Assembly (NCBI GenBank): GCA_019671005.1
Contig: CM033745.1
Coordinates: 16,172,921-16,236,920, forward strand
Length of the DNA stretch: 64,000 nucleotides
Direction: 5' to 3'
Source of the DNA: Hibiscus mutabilis
Lineage: Eukaryota; Streptophyta; Magnoliopsida; Malvales; Malvaceae
This document shows, piece by piece, positions 11,760-23,482 of this stretch. Made by a program: the position numbers and the translations under genes. Under the pieces are notes generated by a model. The model searched no databases. It was not told where the DNA came from and saw only the letters and a program-made list of their open reading frames with translations. Each line of letters starts with the position of its first letter. Position 1 is the stretch's first letter.

Positions 11760-12866
11760 GTTTTCCATCACTAGCCAACTCTGGTCCCAATTCAGCCTTC
11801 TCAACAGGCACAACATGCGACAGATCTGATCTATATCTCTAGAGTATCGACAAATGGAAAACATCATGTATCTTTCCGAGCTCCACCCGTAACCTTAATC
11901 TATTCGCAAACAAACCAACCATGCTCTAATACCTCAAAAGATCAAATAAACCTAGGGCGTAGCTTACTCTTGTGCCCAATTCTCATCACCTTCTTCCAAT
12001 GCGAAACCTTCAAAAACACTATCACCCACTTCATATTCAAGCACCCTTCGCAACAAATCCATCTAAGATCATCGCCGGCCCAAAACCATTTTAACCCTTT
12101 CACAAGTGCGTTTTACCTTATCATTCATAACCTTAAGCAAGACGGCCCTGCAACATGCTTGTCACCCGTTTCTGCTCAACATAGATGTGTACCACACCTA
12201 CGACCATATAGAGCCACATAGAGAGCCATCAAAATGCTCGACCAATAGCTATCATTATAAGCGAACTCCACCAAGGGAAGTTGTTCCTCATATCCCTTAA
12301 AACTCAATGATACAATATCTCAATATATACTTCCAAATCTGAGTAGCACGCTCAGATTAACCATTCATCCGAGGATGATAAGACGTACTAAAATTAAGCT
12401 TTGTACCCAAAGCTGTCTAAAGGCTTTCTTGAAACCTTGATGCTACATGCGGATCTCTATCCGATACAAACAAACTAGGAACCCCATGTAACCACATAAT
12501 TCTAGCAAAATGACCAACAATCACCTATAACAAATCCCTTTTGGACATTGTCAAAGGCAGACTCGTTTCAAAATCTATGGTGATCATTTTCCATTTCCAT
12601 TTTGGAATTTGAACAGATTGCAACAACCCAGAAGGATATCAATGTTCACCCTCAACCCGCTGACACACCACACAACAAGAAACAAACTCGGCCACATCCT
12701 TCTTCAAACCAACGCAACAATACAATCTTTCAAAACCTTGATACATCTGTGTACCCTTAGGATGTATAACAACATGACTGGAACAAGCCTCAGTCAAAAT
12801 AGTGTGCGTCAACTCCAAATCTTCCAGCACCACTATTGACCTTGAAGCACAAAACACCATCAACAT
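11760..12866 (-). pseudogene. Chromovirus integrase (zinc finger to C-terminal), fragmentary
   Basis: The segment at 12,639-12,866 encodes an HHCC finger with VVIHPKGTQMYQGFERLY and CCVVCQRVEGEH, the usual H-P-G-T-K-MY...CxxCQ.. pattern of Tekay integrases. The C-terminal part near 11,960-12,060 (in shifted frames) resembles the segment preceding KLSPRFIGPF. The end near 11,765-11,830 resembles the RYRSDPSHVV-type tail, just before the split by element A. The DDE residues cannot be traced with certainty. Confidence 0.72.
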
Positions 12867-12999
12867 TAAAAAGAAAATTTATCGATTTACCATCTGAGGT
12901 ATCCTTAACATGCGGAACTAAGAAAACATCATACGGTTGCCTCGCTTAAAGACAACGTATGCTTAACTTGCAGCTCAACCAACAAACCATATTCTTGCG

Positions 13000-13580
13000 T
13001 CACACTCAACCTTGCAACATCACTCTAAGCTTAACAGCAACCTTACAACTCACGTGTCTGCTACAACATTGGCTCTCTTTCTTTTTCTAGAATGCCTTTC
13101 GATTGACAAATCAAAATTCCCAAGCAACTCAATCCACCTTCGTTGCCTAAGATCCAACCCCTTTTTGGGACATCAAATACTTCAACTCCTATAGTTGGTG
13201 TAAATAATACACTTCTCATCATAAAGATAATGTCTCTAAAATTCCAAGCAAACACCACCACCTCAAGTTCTATATCGTTAATCGGGTAATTGCGCTTATT
13301 AACTTTAAACTTATATCAACACACAACCTAATTCAACATAAGACGCAATGTTGCATTATTCACTCCTTACCAGACTCGGGTTGAATCAGAATAAGAGCAT
13401 AAGTCAAAGCCTCCTTCAACTTCTCAAACCTTCAAAGCCGACTCCCCGTCCAACACAAAGAACATTCATTGATAACAACTTCGTCAACGAAACAACAATC
13501 TTTAAAAATCTATCCACAAAATCACAATACTGTCCAGCCAATCCAAGAAACTACGGACCTCAAATAGCGACTTAAGTTGT
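13000..13580 (-). pseudogene. Chromovirus RNase H, fragmentary
   Basis: The - strand around 13,061-13,261 reads VVFAWNFRDIIFMMRSVLFT then, after frame slips, a segment equivalent to the RRWLELL region of Ty3/gypsy RNase H. The domain lies between RT (higher coordinates) and integrase (lower coordinates), as expected. It is not functional. Confidence 0.65.
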
Positions 13581-13599
13581 TTCCAACCAGGGATAACCT

Positions 13600-14130
13600 C
13601 AACTTTTGTGGATCCTTACAAAAGCCCTCTATCGAAACCACAAGACCAATAAACATTACTTCTCAAAGCCACAATTCACACTTACTCAACTTAGCAAACA
13701 ATAAAAAAACCTTCAAAAATTGTAACATAACCCGCAAATACCGATCACGGTCCTCCCCGGTACGGGTGTACATAAGGATATCATCGACAAACATATCCAC
13801 AAATTGATCGATACACTCATGGAACACTCCATCCAATATACCCATGAAAGCTGATGAGCATTTGTCAAACCAAACGGCCTCACCAAAAATTCATAATGTC
13901 CATACCTCGTGCGAAAAGCAATTTTCGGCACAACTACTTCGTTAACCTTTAATTGATAATACACATATCCCCAAATCAATTGTTGAACGCACAACCACCC
14001 CACAAAATTGATCAAACAATTCATCTATCTGAGGCAACATATACTTGTTTCTAACTACCAACCCAATCGATTATCGACAACCAATGCACATACACATTGT
14101 TCCATCATTCTTCCTCACAAAAAACTGATG
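13600..14130 (-). pseudogene. Chromovirus reverse transcriptase, fragmentary
   Basis: Clear motifs on the - strand are [20 protein letters not shown] near 13,940-13,880 and [15 protein letters not shown] near 13,808-13,765, which includes the catalytic FVDD of motif C. LLFAKLSKCELWL near 13,700 is the thumb motif. A frame change separates the first two. The sequence is typical of chromovirus RT. Stops and missing segments make it a pseudogene. Confidence 0.8.
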
Positions 14131-15890
14131 CACTATAATGTAAAACTGGAGTCGCACCTGAGTACATCTCAAAGCTAGCTTACATAAGCTACCTTACTTA
14201 CACCATCATTTCTGCCCTCCAAAAAGTCATCCATAAGTATGAAAATATGTATGCATGAGTACTTATATGCTCTCCTAGATGCCTATGCGCTTGTATGCAA
14301 AACCTCTAATGTCATGCCTAAATGTATGCATGTACTGACATATTTAAATATATACATATAAGTGTTTATGCGTTGTGCATCTTCAAATATTCACACTTAC
14401 TAATAACATTCTCAGTACCAATACTCCGAACACGGTGAAACTCACACTAACAACCCTCGATTATCAATCAAAACCCTTCTCGGTACTACGGTACACGAGA
14501 ACACCACTACTCTTACTACTCATAAAACCAAGTATTCACAGAATACTCACTCATCGCACCCTCTAATGCCACTAGTGCACTCGTCGACTATACACCATAA
14601 CTGTAAACTCAAAGCCACCAATGATTTTTTAACACCATTATCGTTAGCAACCACACTGGTGCTTCGGGAGAAAGAACTCTCGGCCGAACCCTTTCCACCA
14701 TCACATACTTTACTCACACACTTCTCTATGTTCGTCAACACGACCCAAAAAGAATTCGAGAGTCGCACTAAGGTGTGTCCCAATCCCAAACTCATATTTG
14801 CAAACACAAGACAACACAGTCAACTCCCTCAAAAGCACCTTAGGAACGAATTTCGAACAACAAAAGCATTCAAAACCCGCATATCCTTAAACCTTGGGTT
14901 ACACAATAAGCCAAAAATCTCATCAAACATAGCTCAGTCCATTCTTGGCCAAACTCGACTGCAAGAATCAAATTCAATCTTCACAACTTCCACGCCTCGA
15001 ACAGTTACTGCCAAAAACATGCACAACTACGTGAAACCACGACCCACTAGATAATGTATCCAGAAAGGAAATAAAATTACATAACCTTTCCTTGACCAAC
15101 ATATAGATTCCACAATACCGCTGCTTACTCTAACTTCTAAAATTGAAAGTTAACCAACACCTTATACATATTTTACACCATGATCACCCTCACGGAAAAG
15201 ATGATAAGACACCATCAATTCTCCCTAACAACAACATCACCGGTCAGGTTTCGATCTAGAACCTCAACTTTTCCACCTGATGCGTACATCAAAACCTTAT
15301 CAACTTAAACATTCTAAAATTCTCATCAAAATTTCGGTTACAACTCTATCGAGCTAAACCCGAGCATGCTCTACAAGCCTTGATATTACCATCAAGCATA
15401 TGACACTTTACAGTGTACACAACTCTATTTCAACACCTAATAACCCCGATGGTAAAACCCACTTCTATCATTCGAAATAGTAGACCAACGCCACCTATAA
15501 ACTAACAAACGATGACCACTTCACTCAAGTTCAGAGACCATTCTTAACCTTTCCTGATCGAAGACCAGGTCCACTCAAGATCGAAAACCACTTATCTTAA
15601 ACTAACACAGCATCTCAGACAATGGTTGCTAAGCTCGGAATTAGTTATTGAATAAACCATTCACATTCAAAAAATCAAACTCATTACTGGTGTTTAAACT
15701 TGACGGTTGGGACGTAGGCTCGACAAGTGGTCCAAGAAAACCTGCCAAAATCACTTTAAAACCACGATAATAGGCAACATGTTCCCATTATACCTCATTA
15801 CAACAAATATCATTAATTCCACTCACAAACATATATACAACCAACAACACATCGATTCAACAATCAACAACAACACCCAACAATTGCAAA
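14131..15890 (-). pseudogene. Chromovirus gag/protease region, unreadable remnants
   Basis: By position this is where the gag and protease of element E should lie, between the PBS at ~15,900 and the RT. I could not recognise a retropepsin or zinc-knuckle motif with confidence. The + strand happens to stay open for 162 codons at 14,566-15,054, but its composition (Thr/Asn/Leu-rich) looks like an antisense shadow. Confidence 0.4.
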
Positions 15891-15894
15891 ACAT

Positions 15895-15907
15895 GGTTCT
15901 AACACCA
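15895..15907 (-). other. Degenerate tRNA-Met primer-binding site of element E
   Basis: On the - strand this reads TGGTGTTAGAACC, against the iMet PBS TGGTATCAGAGCC used by most Tekay/Del elements. The three or four differences are transitions. It lies a few bases from a candidate LTR end (TGAAACCCCC on the + strand at 15,913). Confidence 0.55.
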
Positions 15908-15912
15908 CCAAA

Positions 15913-16146
15913 TGAAACCCCCTCGACCCGGCTTAGACGCTAGACCAAACCGAGTGAGCTACATTGGGTTTGCCGAAACAAACCTAAAACGATTAACTAA
16001 GATTAAGTCTATTTTTTATCTTGTCTAGATGCAACATTATGACCTAAGGTGTGCATGCTGTCAATGGGTGAAATCTCAACTAAATCGGGCGTCAAATTAA
16101 CATCCAGTTGCGCGTATTTGCAATTTAGGGACCAAATTACAAATAT
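15913..16146 (-). repeat. LTR fragment of element E
   Basis: The stretch between the degenerate PBS and the start of similarity to element C's LTR resembles the end of a chromovirus LTR. Read on the - strand, it has a GTCTAAGCCGGGTCGAGGGG-like U5 end. Only about 230 bp remain. It either ends at a junction with C near 16,141-16,147 or is a truncated LTR. Confidence 0.45.
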
Positions 16147-18439
16147 GGAAAACTACAACGACCTAAAGTCTAAAGCCCAAAGAACCTCTACTAAACCTGA
16201 ACAAAACTCACAACACAAGGCCTAAAATTAAGCCTAAAACTTAAGGCCATAAGCTTAACCTAAATTGGGCCTAAAACCCAATTAAAATATCTATAACCTA
16301 GGCCCACATTAAAGCCCAAAAGCACCTAATCCTAGGCCCGAAGCAAGCTAACTAGGATAACTAAGGCTCAAAACCAAATCGAAATAGGCCTAAAACCCTA
16401 AAGTCTAAGACTACGACAAACCAACAAGCCCAAAATGTCAGAATATCAAAATATTAGCCTATATTCTCTAGCATTCAAATAACTAAAATTCATACACATT
16501 AATGCATTTCTAAACTAATTAATCATAACTTTAAGTTGAGAAGTTAAAAAACATGCAATATCACATTATAAGACTATAAATGGGACCTAATTGAATGAAA
16601 AACGAAAATAAAGGGACAAATTAAAAGAAAATGAACAGCCAGCTTGAGATGGTGACCAAATTGCAAGACACAACAAATATCCAGGGACCACAGAAAGGGT
16701 TTAAAAATGCGGAACTCCTTAAAAGGTGAAAAGGTCGAGGCATAATGGCTTAAAATGTAATTTCCCCCTTTTCAAAACGTTAAAACAGTATATATCACAC
16801 ATTTTTAACTGAAATTAGAAAAAAAGGTTATAACCCAAAACCTAACCCCCCAGACTCTCTGAACTCTCTCTGGGCATGGGATAAACACCGCCGTGGTGTT
16901 CATTCACGTCGCCGCCCAGCCGAGAATACAGCCGTATAACCCAGTTTCTGACGGCTCTACCGCCGCGTCGGCCACCGTTCGACGGTGGCCGGTAAGCCTC
17001 AAAAGTTACCAAAACCCCCTTTTTAACCTAGAGCATAGATCCGAGCCTATTTCACTCAAAATCTGAAACTTTCTTTTGAAAATCACCAAAAATAGAATTG
17101 GAAGAAACCCATTTTCTTTCTTTTCTTTTTAAAAGGGGACCAACGGGGTTAGAGGCCTTCTCCGGGGTCATCTCTACCATGTTTCACCATTTAAGGCTTA
17201 TCAACGGGCGGGAGGAGACAGATTGACGCGAGAGAAAGAGAAAACGACAGGGGCAAGAACTACTGAAACCCTAAATCTCTATGCTTTTCTTTATATAAAT
17301 GCTTGGAATGTAAAAGGGGGATGTTATACTTCTGTAAATGTGAGGTTTTGTTGCCTCTTTGCTATTCCTTTTTGAATATTCCAGTATGCTTCCCTCCTTG
17401 TTACAAAGTTAGGGCTCTGATTTATATAGCCCAAAATTACATGTATTTATCAAATAGAATTAAAATTGCAGAAAATCCTATTGGTTGCTATTGTTTTCTC
17501 TGGAATGTTATTGTGCACCTCTGTAATTGTCGGCTTGCCCCCTAATTCACATTATTTTCTGACATTTATGTTATTTGTGCTTCTGATTTTCTCTATTAAT
17601 TCGTCTTTTTTGTTGTATATGCCACTATGGTCGAGCGGTCATGAAAAGGGGACCAGCTTTCTGCCAGCGTGGCGGTCGTCGTGGAGTGCAACAATTGTTG
17701 TGGCATCGAGGTGGCGTTGGTGTGGCCAGAATATAAATGGTCATGGGTGTTGGAGGGGTCGTGCTATTGAACTGCACGTGCGCGTAGGGGAATGATGAGC
17801 CGCGCTTGATGACATGAAGAGCCTCTCCTACTTCATCTTGGACTGTCAGATCTCATCAGATCAGACGGCAAGGAATGGGCTGTGCAAAAAATGCAATGAG
17901 GAATTAGGGTTTTAGATATTATCATATTTGAGTTTTGGCTTTATTGGGCCCAAAACGGGCTAAATATGGAATATTGTTTTTTAATTTTCTGGGCTTAATA
18001 TAAATGGACTCTTGTGATATATATATTTGGGTTGTTTTTTATTTAATTTTAACATTCTTTGTATATTTTTAGAGTTGTTTTATAATGATAATAGTAATAG
18101 TATGGTATAAACGGTAACAACATGTGATAGTTAAATGATACTAAGGTAATATAATACTCTAATAATATCAAAATGTGTAATAACCTAACAATGAGACAAA
18201 TGAAGCATGATGCTAGTAATCTAAGCCCATTAAATCCCTTACATCTTTTAGTTCTTTTAATCGGTAATATATATAGCCAACACACCCAACTTAATATGAC
18301 ATAAGATCTCTAGTGTTTTTAGTATCTTTGGTTTTATGTTGTTTTTTATTAAATCAAAAATAAGCAAGATAAACAGTAGCCTTTTATTGCAACATGAAAA
18401 TAAAGAGTTTTCTTTTCGGGACAAAAATTAGTGATTACA
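16147..18439 (-). repeat. 3' LTR of element C, missing ~1 kb at its 3' end
   Basis: It aligns with 30,975-33,306 in the same orientation (for example AGCACCTAATCCTAGGCCC). Its right edge is GTGATTACA at 18,439, next to the PPT. Its left edge lacks the first ~1 kb of the complete LTR (29,967-~30,975) and abuts sequence assigned to element E. The retained part includes the TATA-like ATTTATATAG on the + strand near 17,420, which is TATAAAT when read on the - strand. Confidence 0.85.
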
Positions 18440-18456
18440 GTTGCCCCTCTTTGCTT
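18440..18456 (-). other. Polypurine tract of element C
   Basis: On the - strand the sequence AAGCAAAGAGGGGCAAC directly abuts the LTR start TGTAATCACT. It has the right position and composition for plus-strand priming. Confidence 0.8.
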
Positions 18457-20180
18457 ATACTTGTGGAATAAGAATAAAGCAAAGACCATAAGCACTAATT
18501 TTGTCCCACTTCCCTATTGGGAGATTTCGAGCTTCGAGTTCCTCCTATATAGAACTATTTACTCTTCTTTTCCCTACAACAGGGAGCTATGAGTATCTGT
18601 CTCATTTGCTCTGAAAACTATGAATTGGGAGTATCTGCCTCCTCCGCTCGGTAGTTCTAGTATAGCGAGTTTGAAATCCTTCGCCTGAAATCTTTGAGCT
18701 TTGAGTATCTACCTCATTCGCTCGGTAGTTCTAGTATGGCGAGTTTGAAATCCTTCGCCTGAAATCTTTGAGCTTTGAGTATCTGCCTCATTCTCTCTAA
18801 AAACTTCGAACTGTGAGTATTTGCCTCCTCTACTCGGTAGTTCTAGTATGACGAGTTTGAAATCCTTCGCCTGAACTCTTTGAGCTTTGTTGTTTAAATA
18901 TCTGTAAAAGATGCAATACCAAGATAGTGTAGATTAGCATGCTCCTATCTTAAATATGTCTAGTCTACATGATGCATGATTGACGAGATTTAATCGCTTT
19001 TCCCAAAAGCCTTCATTTCCTTGGTCAACCCTTCTTTAACTTCTTCTTTACTTCCTTCTTCTTTTTCTTCTTGATCTTTGCAACGAATTGTGCTTTGTCT
19101 CACGCTTAAGTGCTACCATTTATGCCAGTCTTTTCATTCCAACCTTGTTTTTTTTACCTCTGATTCATTTTTCTCAAAGTGCCCTTTCAGGTTTTCTCCT
19201 TGTTTTTCTTTTTCTTCTCTCTTTTCTTTTCTTTGTTCTTTTTTTCTTTCTTTTTCTTTTCTTTTTTCTTTTTTCTTTTTCTCCTTTTTCTTTTTCTTTT
19301 CCACTTTCGGTCCCCTATCAGGTTCTTTTGTCCATGAATAGTTTTATACTCAGAATCTCTTTACTTTCTTGTGGCGGTCTTGAAACATGATGTGGTCGGT
19401 GACTCATTTTTCCTTTCTTGGCCCAATGAATGAAGTCTCTTCTTGGTTCGACCTTAATATACTTATTTGTGTCGTCTGCATTTAAAAGGTTAGAACATAG
19501 TAATACCAAGAAACCTTTTGTTTTTCATAAACCTACGTCAACCTACTTGCAGGATGCTTATAAAAAACATGAAAATGTGTGAAATAATAATTTTATTAAT
19601 ACTTCAAAATTTTAGAATGATTTGAAAGTCATAGAAAACATAGAAGCAAAGGAAAACAAAGCATGACGTTGCATCCTAATCATTGACATATGAATGATGC
19701 GAGAGCGCATCGACCGAAATAGATCTCTTGCTAAAAATTCTTTGTTGAGGCTCCTTGATTCTTGAGAGGGTTCATTTTTTTGGTTATCTAATTGCGGTAA
19801 TCATCTGAGCTACCCTATTCGGGTTTTCAACTCAAATCCTTCATTGGTTTCAAGATGCCATTTTATGGTTTTCATCTTGAACCCTCATATTTTTTATTTT
19901 TGGATACCTGAAGCGCCTTTTTTGGGTTTTCACTCTAGGTATTTTCATTTTGCGAAGTGCCCTTTTGGGTTTTCACTCCGCTCTTTTTCTTTCTTTTTTC
20001 TTTTTCTTTTTTTTCTTTTTTTCCTCTTCACTTATAGTACTTCTTGACCGAATCTGAATTCACCGGATTGTTCAATACCTTTCCATACATTTCTGTTAGG
20101 ATCAAGGCATCTCCGGAAAAGGTCCTTTTAACAACGTAAGGTCTCTCCCAGTTAGGCAACCATTTCTCGCGGAAATCCTT
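18457..20180 (-). repeat. 3' UTR of element C with 74-bp tandem repeats and pyrimidine tracts
   Basis: Units containing CGGTAGTTCTAGTATGGCGA recur, with the GCGAG mark at 18,665 and 18,739 and a variant ACGAG at 18,851, giving a 74-bp unit with one partial unit. Further left-to-right repeats of a GGGTTTTCACTC-type motif occur at ~19,816, 19,925 and 19,965. Long T/C tracts lie at 19,200-19,310 and 19,985-20,030. Tat/Ogre elements are known for hypervariable tandem repeats in this position. No coding capacity is seen; the apparent Phe/Ser/Leu-rich frames on the + strand are translations of the pyrimidine tracts. Confidence 0.8.
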
Positions 20181-21026
20181 CTAAGTCGGTATGATCCTTT
20201 TAAGCACCAGATCCCCTTCTCGAAATACCCTCGGGCGAACTTTCTTTTCGTAAGCTCGCATCATCCTTTTTTGGTACAATTGCCCGTGACAAAGGGCTTT
20301 CAACCTCTTCTCCTCAATGAGATTCAATTGGTCAAACCGAGCCTGCACCCATTCAGCTTCTTCCATCTTTACCTCATTTAAAATTTGAAGTGATGGAATC
20401 TCTACTTCGATAGGTAATACCGCCTCTATGCCATAAACCAATGAGTATGGCATTGCCCCCGTGGAAGTTCGTATAGATGTGCGGTAGGCAAATGAAGCAA
20501 TTGGCAACTTTTCATGCTAGTCTCTGAAGGTGTACGTAGTCTTTGCTATGATCTTCTTGATAGTTTTGTTTGTTGCCTCTACTGCTCCGTTCATCTTGGG
20601 GCGATAGGTGGTGGAATTATGGTGCGTTATTTTGAATTGTTCGCACACCTCGTCCATCATTTCATTGTTTAAATTGGAAGAATTATTAGTAATAATCCTT
20701 TCTGGCAAATCGTAACGACAAATAATCTCTTTCTTCAAAAACTTGCATACCGTTGCTCTTGTAATACTGGCATATGATGTTGCTTCTATCCACTTAGTGA
20801 AATAATCAATGACAACCAGAATGAAGTGATATCCATTGGATGCCTTGGGATGAACCTGACCAATGACATCCATTCCCCATACAACGAACAGCCACGATGA
20901 GTTTATGGTGTGCAGAGGTAATGGTGGAGAATAGATCTTGTTGGCATATATATGACACTTAAGACATTTCTTTGCATAGATAATACAATCTACTTCCATG
21001 GTTGACCAAAAATATCCATACCTCAT
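20181..21026 (-). pseudogene. Tat/Ogre-type integrase of element C
   Basis: The zinc finger and core read CLKCHIYANKIYSPP near 20,960, FVVWGMDVIGQVHPKASNGY near 20,885 (first Asp kept), RIITNNSSNLNNEMM near 20,700 (second catalytic Asp position is Asn) and HHNSTTYRPKMNGAVEATNK near 20,600 (Glu kept). The C-terminal half continues at 20,507-20,181 with FAYRTSIRTSTGAMPYSLVY, the IEVEIPSLQIL block and KKVRPRVFREGDLVLKRI. A stop at ~20,517 separates the halves. The second-Asp change should abolish strand transfer. Confidence 0.88.
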
Positions 21027-21224
21027 GATCTTTCAAGCTATCGAGAAACCATTGGCATGTGTTCCATAGAGCCCATCATGCACCTCAGCCAGTATGTTTT
21101 TTGCTTCTTGGGTATTGACACACCTTAACAGCATTTGGTCCTTACCCTTTTTATATAAAATATCCCCGTCTAAAACATATCCTGCTGCCATTCTTCTTAT
21201 GGTTCTCTTATCATTTTCATTGGC

Positions 21225-22181
21225 TCATTCGGGATAGGTTTGGAACTTGATGTAATGGAAGATGTCATAGTACCATGGGTTACCATCTGCCTCTTCTTCC
21301 AAACCACAGCAATGAACCGGTGTCTCAAAAATCTTCATCTCAATTGGATTCATTTCGGCCTCGGTACTTGCTTTAAACATTACAGCTAACGTTGCCAAGG
21401 CATCCGCTATTTGATTGTCTTCCCTTGGAAGGTAGGTGAAGCTGATTCTTTCAAAGCTTTTGATTAATTCTTGAACCAGGTCATAATACTTGACCAACTT
21501 CGAGTCTCTCGTTTCCCATTCTTTCTGTAATTGAAAGATTACCAAAGAGGAATCCCCAAAAACCTAAAGTACCTTGATTTTCCTTTCAATGGTTGCATTT
21601 AAACCCATAACGTAAGCCTCATACTCAGCTATGTTATTCGTGCAAAAGAACTCCAATCTACTGGTGAAGGGATAGTAGATGTTTTCTAGAGAAATTAACA
21701 CTGCCCTAATTCCATAGCCTAAAGCATTGGATGCCTTATCGAAATAGAGCTTCCACAACTCATCCTCTAGCGTAGTTTCTTCCTCAATTGTTATGCACAT
21801 TAGGTCTTCATCAGGGAAATTGAAGTCCAACGATTCGTAATTGTCTGAAGCGCGGCTTGCCAAGAAGTATGCTATGGCGCTCCCTTTTATTGTCTTCTGA
21901 CTTACATACAATATGTTGAATTCAGACAATAACATTTTCCAACGGGCCAACCTTTCATTTAGTGTTGGTGCTTCCATCAGGAACTTCAAAGGATCCAACT
22001 TGGATATCAACCACGTGGTGTGATACAACATGTATTGCCTGAGCATTTTGGTAGCCCATACCAGAGCACAACATAACTTCTGAATCGGCGGGTACTGTGT
22101 TTCGCAATCGGTGAATTTCTTGCTCAGATAGTAGATCGTCTTTTCTTTCTTCCCAGACTCATTGTGTTGTCCCAACAACAA
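21225..22181 (-). pseudogene. RNase H plus archaeal-type RNase H (dual RNH) of element C
   Basis: The higher-coordinate part (22,181-~21,890) is the connection/gypsy RNase H, with IYYLSKKFTDCETQYPPIQK and CCALVWATKMLRQYMLYHTT. After a linker comes a second RNase H of archaeal type: WKLYFDKASNALGYGI near 21,750, then FFCTNNIAEYEAYVMGLNAT near 21,650, and FTYLPREDNQIADALATLA near 21,440 in another frame. The tandem arrangement is characteristic of the Tat/Ogre clade. A stop and frame change near 21,560 break it. Confidence 0.85.
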
Positions 22182-22366
22182 CCCATTGAGTTTTCAAAGA
22201 CCGTTAGATACAAGATCAATGGTCTTCCCGATACCGGTGCTACTAGAATTGGAGCATTAGTCAAGTATCCTTTAATTTTATCTAGAGCCTCCTAACACTC
22301 TTCGTCCCACACTCTCATATTATTCTTTCAGAGCAATCTGAAGATTTGATCAAATTTGTCGGTCAA

Positions 22367-23463
22367 CTAAGAAATAAACCGAGATATATAATTTAATCTT
22401 CCCAAGAAACCTCGAACTTCTTTTTGGGTCTGAGGTGGCGGGAGATTTTGAATAGCCTTTACCTTATCTAGGTCAATCTCAATCCCCTTTCGGCCAACCA
22501 CGAAGCCTAGAAGCTTACCGGACATGACGGCAAAGGTGCATTTTGCCGGATTGAGTTTTAACTGATACTTTCTTAACCTTTGAAAAAGTTTCCTCAAGTT
22601 TTGAATATGCTCCTCCGTTCGGGATTTAGTGATCATATTATCTACATATACCTCGATCTCTTTATGCATCAGTCATGGAAAAGGGTTACCATGGCCCTCT
22701 GGTAGGTTGCTCCAGCGTTCTTCAACCTGAATGGCATCATCTTATAACAGAATGTTACCCACATGGTCACGAATGTAGTTTTCTCCATGTCATCAGGATG
22801 CATTTTAATTTGATTGTACCCCGAGAACCCATTCATAAAAGAAAACCATGAATGTCCTGCGGTGTTATCGACCAAAGTATCGATATGAGGCAGAGGAAAA
22901 TTATCTTTGGGGCTTGCCTTATTAAGGTCTCTATAATCTACACACATACGGACCTTTCCATCTTTTTGGGGAACAGAGACTATGTTCGCCACCCATTCTG
23001 ATTATTTAGAGACTCCTAAGAATCCGACGTCGTACTGTTTCTTCACCCCCTCTCGAATCTTCAACAACATTTCTGGTCTCATCCTTCTAAGTTTTTGTTG
23101 GATCGGTTTATATTCTGGCTTGATCGGTATCTTGTGCACTATAATATTTGTGTTCAGAACTAGTATGTCATGATAGGTCCATGCAAAAACATCCCTGAAT
23201 TCTGAAAGCAACTCAACCAATTCACATCGGGTCTCAGCCGAGAGGGCAGTACCAATCTTTACTTCTTTTCTTTCCTCTTCCGTTCCCATATTGAGAATCT
23301 CTACCTCTTCTTGATGAGGCAAAAATTGCTTATCTTCACTTTTCATTAATCGGAGTAGTTCATCTAGGATCTCTACTTCTATCTCATCATCCTCTTCCTC
23401 GACTTCCGCCAAACACGAGGGTCGCTCAAAATCTATCTCAAAGTTAGACTCGGAACCATTCAT
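22367..23463 (-). pseudogene. Tat/Ogre-type reverse transcriptase of element C
   Basis: The N-terminal part (23,463-23,002) has an acidic leader, then FRDVFAWTYHDI and KPIQQKLRRMRPEMLLKI. The next part (22,992-22,669) has KVRMCVDYRDLNKASPKDNF and FSFMNGFSGYNQIKMHP, where motif A normally carries Asp at the Asn. Then 22,669-22,367 has EIEVYVDNMITKSRTEE, where motif C YVDD reads YVDN. Two catalytic Asp are thus Asn. A stop at 22,670 and a shift near 22,997 also break the frame. Confidence 0.9.
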
Positions 23464-23482
23464 ACAGTCAACAATAAGGACC

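Larger units (their letters stand above)
11760..16146 (-). mobile_element. Decayed Tekay/Del-type chromovirus (element E), truncated by element A
   Basis: The - strand reads, from right to left, a 5' LTR fragment, a degenerate tRNA-Met PBS, gag/protease remnants, RT, RNase H, integrase zinc finger and integrase C-terminal part. The order and motifs match Tekay/Del chromoviruses. Element A's LTR ends inside the integrase C-terminal region at 11,759, so the rest of E should continue left of element A, outside the window. Decay is extreme, with stops and frameshifts every few dozen codons and many apparent transitions. Confidence 0.8.

Noticed and set aside
14566..15054. 162-codon + strand frame
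   Set aside because: It is antisense to the decayed chromovirus and Thr/Asn-rich; likely a chance opening.
19078..19390. 87- and 100-codon Phe/Ser/Leu-rich frames suggesting a membrane protein
   Set aside because: They come from long T/C tracts in the element C 3' UTR.
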